From: an uncultured Faecalibacterium sp.
GTDB lineage: Bacteria; Bacillota; Clostridia; Oscillospirales; Ruminococcaceae
Assembly: GCA_900539945.1 (NCBI GenBank)
Contig: UQDV01000001.1
Location: 96,543-160,542 of the forward strand
DNA: 64,000 nt
Reading direction: 5' to 3'
Part shown: in pieces, positions 60,761 through 64,000 of the stretch
Layout: each line of letters begins with the position of its first letter
Numbering within the stretch: position 1 is the stretch's first letter
Position numbers and translations under genes: made by a program
Notes under the pieces: generated by a model
The model's input: only the letters and a program-made list of their open reading frames with translations
What the model was told of the DNA's origin: nothing
Database searches by the model: none

Positions 60761-61435
60761 TCAGGCACGCTGCTCCAGCAGCTGGTCGGCAAGGTCGGCG
60801 CAGCTCTCGGCCAGCAGCACTGGGTGGAAGGGCGCAAGCTCCTCGCGGCTGCCATAGCCGTACAGTGCACCGGCAGCGTCCAGACCGCAGTCTGCCGCGC
60901 CGCGCATATCGTCGTTGCGGTCACCGACCATCAGCACCCGCTTGCCCTGCAGCATGGGCTGGCTGAGCACATAGCGCACCACGTCGGTCTTGGTGTCGCG
61001 GCTCTCGTCCATGGACGCGCCGCCGATGAAATCAAAGAAGGGTGCAAGACCCTTTTCTTCCAGGATCGGGGTGACCACCTCGGTGGGCTTGGAAGTAGCG
61101 GTGCACAGGATCAGCCCGGCGTCCTTCAAGTGCTGCAGCATTTCCGCTGCACCGGGGTACGCGGCGCATTCGTGGCTGCCCTTCACCGCGTAGCTTTCGC
61201 GGTAAAGGCGGGTGGCCTGCTCGATCTTGTCCAGCTCGGTGAAGTGCTCGCCGAAGCTCTTGCGCAGCGGCGGGCCCAGATAGCGGCGCAGGTTGACGCC
61301 GGTGACGTCCACGCCCATTTTCTGAAAGACCTCTTCCAATGTATGGAGAATGCCGGGAGCGGAATCGATCAGGGTCCCGTCCACGTCAAACAGGATGGCA
61401 TCGTAATGCAGCAATTGCGGTTTCCTCACTTTCAT
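60761..61435 (-). CDS. HAD phosphatase, phosphoglycolate-phosphatase-like
   Basis: A 224-residue HAD hydrolase. Motif I ILFDVDGTLIDSAPGI, motif II LCTATSKPTEV, motif IV VLMVGDRNDDMRGAADCG, all intact; cap with YRESYAVKG. Typical of the Gph/PpaX group. Start is unsure: the ATG at 61433-61435 lies about 9 bases from the predicted transcript start and has no ribosome site, whereas a TTG at 61412-61414 has GTGAGG 9 bases upstream and would give 217 residues. Confidence 0.88.
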   Translation of the reverse strand: MKVRKPQLLHYDAILFDVDGTLIDSAPGILHTLEEVFQKMGVDVTGVNLRRYLGPPLRKSFGEHFTELDKIEQATRLYRESYAVKGSHECAAYPGAAEMLQHLKDAGLILCTATSKPTEVVTPILEEKGLAPFFDFIGGASMDESRDTKTDVVRYVLSQPMLQGKRVLMVGDRNDDMRGAADCGLDAAGALYGYGSREELAPFHPVLLAESCADLADQLLEQRA

Positions 61436-61450
61436 GGTGATACAGTCTAT

Positions 61451-61479
61451 AGTATAGCACAGATTGAACGCATCAGCAA
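61451..61479 (-). promoter_or_regulatory. Promoter of the HAD phosphatase gene
   Basis: Minus strand: TTGCTG at 61479-61474, 17-base spacer ending TGC, TATACT at 61456-61451 (extended -10). It places the transcript start near 61444, very close to the annotated ATG. Confidence 0.65.
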
Positions 61480-61536
61480 TTCCAACAAATGCATTTTCCG
61501 GTTTTTATGCAAACTTTCCGTGAAGAGACGGTAAAC

Positions 61537-61567
61537 AAAAATGCCCGCCCGGCACCCGGGCAGGCAG
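61537..61567 (-). terminator. Terminator after the 107-residue ORF
   Basis: GCCCGCCCGG/CCGGGCAGGC stem with a 2-4 base loop; five Ts follow on the minus strand. Confidence 0.8.
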
Positions 61568-61573
61568 AGGACC

Positions 61574-61897
61574 TTACTGGTCAGCGGAACAGCCGCTGCC
61601 GGAAGGCGGATAGTAGAGGTTGTTGGAGATGAACTCCAGCTTATCCTTGAGCACGAGCTCCAGGTTGGCCACGGCGTGCACCATGTTGGTTGCCGAGTCG
61701 TTGACCTCCAGCAGCTTGCACAGGTCCAGCCCATCCAGGCCCATGGCCACCTTCATCTTCTGGCTTTCGGCGCACAGAATGTGGCTGAGGGCCGTTTCCT
61801 GCAGGGCGATGCTCTCCATCAGGTCGATCACAGCCTGGTCCAGCGTGACCTTGGGCATCTCCGGGCACTGGGAGCGGGTACAGGTTTCAGCAGACAT
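61574..61897 (-). CDS. Small helical protein, unknown family
   Basis: A 107-residue protein with a Cys-containing N-terminus (ETCTRSQCPEMP) and a helical core, VIDLMESIALQETALSHILCAESQKM, repeated in looser form after it. The pattern IALQE.ALSHI..AE is one I remember from small Firmicutes proteins and from ends of some spore-coat or collagen-like proteins; that link is weak. AGGA lies 9 bases before the ATG and a good terminator follows. It lies 66 bases downstream of yerC. Confidence 0.6.
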   Translation of the reverse strand: MSAETCTRSQCPEMPKVTLDQAVIDLMESIALQETALSHILCAESQKMKVAMGLDGLDLCKLLEVNDSATNMVHAVANLELVLKDKLEFISNNLYYPPSGSGCSADQ

Positions 61898-61963
61898 AGA
61901 ATACCATCCTTTCCGGTCAAGAGGGTTTGCACGCCCCATCCTATGCCCTGCCGTGTGGCGGCG

Positions 61964-62266
61964 TTACTGCTGCTTTTCGCGCACCTTTTCAATGGTCTGC
62001 CGGTAGCCGCCGGTGCCGTACTGGATGCAGCGGTTGATGCGGCTGATGGTGGCAGTGCTGATCTCCACCGTTTTTACGATCTGCTCGTAGGTGCTGCCGT
62101 CCAGCAGCAGCTTTGCTGCCTCCAGACGCTGCGCCATGTCCGAGATCTCCTTGACGGTACACAGATCCTCGAAGAAATCGTAGCATTCTTCCCGCGTTTC
62201 CAGGCTAAGGATCGCGTCGAACAGCGCGTCGATGGTTTCGTTTCTTCTGGGATTTTTCTCGGCCAT
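61964..62266 (-). CDS. YerC/YecD-type TrpR-related DNA-binding protein
   Basis: A 100-residue protein of the YerC/YecD family. TrpR-like helix-turn-helix: DLCTVKEISDMAQRLEAAKL, then GSTYEQIVKTVEISTATISR and the ending INRCIQYGTGGYRQTI. Start at the ATG 7 bases after AGGAG. Its promoter (62315-62343) lies under a 26-bp imperfect palindrome that could be its own operator. It is divergent from the T-box-cstA unit. Ligand unknown; TrpR itself binds tryptophan. Confidence 0.88.
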   Translation of the reverse strand: MAEKNPRRNETIDALFDAILSLETREECYDFFEDLCTVKEISDMAQRLEAAKLLLDGSTYEQIVKTVEISTATISRINRCIQYGTGGYRQTIEKVREKQQ

Positions 62267-62314
62267 AACAGTTCTCCTTCTTCTGATCACATCGGGTCGG
62301 TTCATCGTGTTATT

Positions 62315-62343
62315 ACTTTAGCACTTCAAAGTGTGAAAGTCAA
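62315..62343 (-). promoter_or_regulatory. Promoter of yerC-like gene with overlapping palindrome
   Basis: Minus strand: TTGACT at 62343-62338, 17-base spacer, TAAAGT at 62320-62315. The stretch 62315-62340 is an imperfect palindrome: ACTTTAGCACTT, CA, AAGTGTGAAAGT, with 10 of 12 positions matching. Confidence 0.75.
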
Positions 62344-62393
62344 GCATTCTGCGTGAACTCTTTTCAGGAAATGTACTGTTCAATTTAGCTCTT

Positions 62394-62405
62394 TTCACAT
62401 GTGAA
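62394..62405. promoter_or_regulatory. Palindrome TTCACATGTGAA in the yerC-cstA gap
   Basis: Exact 12-bp palindrome about 50 bases upstream of the yerC -35 and 73 bases upstream of the cstA -35. Possible regulator site; no regulator can be named. The rest of 62344-62477 is AT-rich and shows no ORF. Confidence 0.3.
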
Positions 62406-62477
62406 TAAAAATCACCTAAAATTTTCTTAGAACTTCTTTGCCGAATTGGCGCATCCTCCGAACTTCCCGGAACTATA

Positions 62478-62506
62478 TTGACAAATTATGAATTCTGCCC
62501 TAAAGT
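62478..62506 (+). promoter_or_regulatory. cstA: Promoter of the T-box-cstA transcript
   Basis: Consensus TTGACA at 62478-62483, 17-base spacer, TAAAGT at 62501-62506; transcript start expected near 62513. Confidence 0.82.
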
Positions 62507-62512
62507 AGGAGC

Positions 62513-62858
62513 AATCATTCGGCAAATGCGACGAACAGGACATGATCATTTGCAGCACCCTCTTTCAGCGAGCCGCCCTTTTTGATGCAACGGCGGCAGT
62601 CAGGAGCAAATGACCCTCCCCTGCAAGCAGCGTGTGTGAACGGGACCTTGACCGTCCTGAGTAATGCAACGCCGTCCAGCCCCCGTTACCGGGCAGCATG
62701 GCAGATGCGCCATGCGTGGGAGTGGCTGTCCACCGACAGCAAGCGAAGTGGTACCGCGGAGCAGAATCATCCACAATGTGCAGTGGATGTGTGAGCCTTC
62801 GTCTTCGGGAAAGATCTTCCGCCCAAGGAAGATCTTCCGGATGGACGAGGGCTTTTTT
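62513..62858 (+). promoter_or_regulatory. T-box riboswitch (leader of cstA)
   Basis: Transcription attenuator that reads tRNA charging. Stem I: arms TCATTTGC (62546-62553) and GCAAATGA (62606-62613); below them CAGG (62536-62539) pairs with CCTG (62620-62623), leaving a specifier loop whose 3' strand is CCCTCC (62614-62619). Above, the AG-bulge motif AGCGAG (62567-62572) and GCCGCC/GGCGGC (62572-62577 with 62592-62597) cap a loop with GATGCAA. T-box sequence AAGTGGTACCGCGG at 62746-62759; its UGGU would pair with ACCA, so a tRNA with discriminator A. Terminator: GCCTTCGTC (62795-62803) with GACGAGGGC (62844-62852) and six Ts; GCGAAG (62743-62748) can pair instead with CTTCGT (62797-62802) as antiterminator. 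Specifier candidates: CUC (Leu) or CCC/CCU (Pro). Confidence 0.88.
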
Positions 62859-62944
62859 ACACCCTGCGGCCCTGCTTCGTCTGCCGGACGGCGCTGTGCA
62901 CCTGGCCGGTTTGCCGCGTGAAAAAAAGGAAAGAGGTAAAAACA

Positions 62945-64000
62945 ATGAATACGCTGGTCATCGTATTGATCGCCGCCGTGTGTCTGTTCGGTGCTTACGC
63001 ACTCTACGGCCGCTGGCTGGCAAACAAGTGGGGCATTGACCCCACCGCCAAGACCCCGGCTGTTGTCCATGAGGATGGCCGGGACTATGTTCCCACCGAC
63101 GGTTGGACGGTGTTTGCCCACCAGTTCAGCTCCATTGCCGGTGCAGGCCCTGTCACCGGTGCCATCCAGGCTGCCGCTTTCGGCTGGCTGCCCGTTCTGC
63201 TGTGGGTCCTGCTGGGCGGCATCTTCTTCGGTGCCGTCACCGACTTCGGCGCTCTGTACGCTTCCGTCAAGAATGACGGCAAGAGCATGGGCATGCTGAT
63301 CGAGAAGTATATCGGCAAGACCGGCCGCAAGCTGTTCCTGCTGTTCTGCTGGCTGTTCTGCGGCATCGTCATCGCTGCCTTCGCAGACATGGTCGCAGGC
63401 ACCTTCAACGCCTACGGCACCGACGGTGCTCTGGTGGAAGCTGCTCAGACCAACGGCGCTGCCGGCATGGTCTCCATCATGTTCATGGTGTTCGCCGTGG
63501 TCTTTGGCCTGCTGCAGAACAAGTTCCACTTCACCGGCTGGAAAGAAAACGTCATCAGCATCGTGTTCATCGTGCTGTCCTTTGTGGTGGGCGTCAACGC
63601 TCCGGTGATCCTGGGCAAGGCTGCCTGGAGCTACATCACCTTCGTTTACATCTTCTTCGCTGCCGTGCTGCCCATGTGGCTGCTGAAGCAGCCCCGTGAC
63701 CACATGACCACCTTCATGTTCGTGGCTATGATCGTAGGTGCCGTTCTGGGCCTGATTGTCAACCACCCCGTCATGAACCTGCCGGTGTTCACCGGCTTCA
63801 ACAACGCAAAGCTGGGCACCATGTTCCCCATCCTGTTCGTTACCGTGGCCTGCGGTGCCGTTTCCGGCTTCCACAGCCTGGTTTCTTCCGGTACTTCCTC
63901 CAAGACTGTTTCCAATGAAAAGGATATGCTGAAGGTCGGTTACGGTGCCATGATCCTGGAGAGCCTGCTGGCTGTCATCGCCCTGTGCGTGGCAGGCGCA
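62945..64000 (+). CDS. cstA: CstA-family carbon starvation / peptide or pyruvate transporter (3' truncated)
   Basis: Multi-pass membrane transporter; 352 residues are visible before the window ends. Begins MNTLVIVLIAAVCLFGAYAL; conserved CstA motifs are HQFSSIAGAGPVTGAIQA, GGIFFGAVTDFGALYASVK and SGFHSLVSSGTSSKTV. AGAGG lies 8 bases before the ATG. The N-terminal KWGIDPTAKTPAVVHEDGRDYVPTD loop matches the family. CstA proteins were first seen as carbon-starvation-induced peptide transporters, and some relatives import pyruvate. Here the gene is behind a T-box, so its expression should rise when a tRNA is uncharged. Confidence 0.95.
   Translation, partial: MNTLVIVLIAAVCLFGAYALYGRWLANKWGIDPTAKTPAVVHEDGRDYVPTDGWTVFAHQFSSIAGAGPVTGAIQAAAFGWLPVLLWVLLGGIFFGAVTDFGALYASVKNDGKSMGMLIEKYIGKTGRKLFLLFCWLFCGIVIAAFADMVAGTFNAYGTDGALVEAAQTNGAAGMVSIMFMVFAVVFGLLQNKFHFTGWKENVISIVFIVLSFVVGVNAPVILGKAAWSYITFVYIFFAAVLPMWLLKQPRDHMTTFMFVAMIVGAVLGLIVNHPVMNLPVFTGFNNAKLGTMFPILFVTVACGAVSGFHSLVSSGTSSKTVSNEKDMLKVGYGAMILESLLAVIALCVAGA

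Noticed and set aside
62600..63874. 424-codon minus-strand frame over the T-box and cstA
   Set aside because: Shadow of cstA; His/Gln/Asp-rich composition and no ribosome site, while the plus-strand frame has clear CstA motifs.

Overview
The window is a gene-dense, GC-rich (roughly 58-60% by eye) stretch of chromosome from a low-GC-lineage Firmicute with drifted base composition. Gene content and order (sepF-ylmH-divIVA-ileS-lspA-rluD, miaA-mutL-mutS-ymcA-like-miaB, tig-clpP-clpX, the pair of radical-SAM/DUF2344 genes beside spoIVFA/spoIVFB-like genes, a fused secDF, a Zn-dependent NrdR, T-box control) point to the Oscillospirales/Ruminococcaceae, most likely a Faecalibacterium/Subdoligranulum/Gemmiger-type gut anaerobe. 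That placement is inference from family content, not a database match. There are no insertion sequences, prophage genes, CRISPR arrays or rRNA genes; the only tRNA is tRNA-Thr(CGU).

Layout. 1-3.2 kb: a 5'-truncated Na/Pi cotransporter with a PhoU-like tail, followed by an overlapping response regulator and histidine kinase (phosphate-type three-gene unit). 3.2-6.5 kb: a compact gerA-gerB-gerC-like germinant-receptor operon, divergent from a DUF421 (YetF-like)/DUF4363 pair at 6.5-7.6 kb. 7.6-15.7 kb (minus strand): nrdR, fused secDF, a class I aminotransferase, then clpX, clpP and tig. 15.7-21.2 kb: a metallophosphoesterase, thrC, yraN, rnhB, rbgA, lepB and rplS with a structured leader. 21.3-24.9 kb: radical-SAM protein plus DUF2344 partner and a small M23/M50 pair resembling SpoIVFA/SpoIVFB. 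24.9-35.1 kb: ppk with an unusual tail, a ComEA-like HhH protein, a HAD protein, rluD, lspA, ileS, divIVA, ylmH, sepF. 35.2-46.1 kb: HlyD-like protein, miaA, mutL, mutS, YlbF/YmcA family protein, miaB, a Fur-family regulator and rarA. 46.2-47.6 kb (plus strand): nth, a GlsB-like membrane protein and tRNA-Thr. 47.6-50.3 kb: divergent ylbJ and yqfC-yqfD, homologues of sporulation genes. 50.3-62.3 kb (minus strand): hslO, a methyltransferase, engB, lon, a Gx-type membrane protein, an ABC-F ATPase, two HAD phosphatases, a serine-rich SGNH hydrolase, two small uncharacterised proteins and a YerC-type TrpR-like regulator. 62.5-64 kb (plus strand): a complete T-box leader followed by cstA, which runs off the window.

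How the parts work together: most of the window is housekeeping (protein quality control: Tig/ClpP/ClpX/Lon/Hsp33; secretion: SecDF/LepB/LspA; tRNA and rRNA modification: MiaA/MiaB/RluD; DNA repair: MutS/MutL/Nth/RarA; division: SepF/DivIVA/YlmH). Superimposed are homologues of sporulation and germination genes in shortened form. The strongest non-routine signals are the T-box riboswitch in front of cstA, which would put a CstA-family transporter under control of an uncharged tRNA (Leu or Pro best candidates), and a 26-bp imperfect palindrome lying across the promoter of the adjacent TrpR-like regulator.
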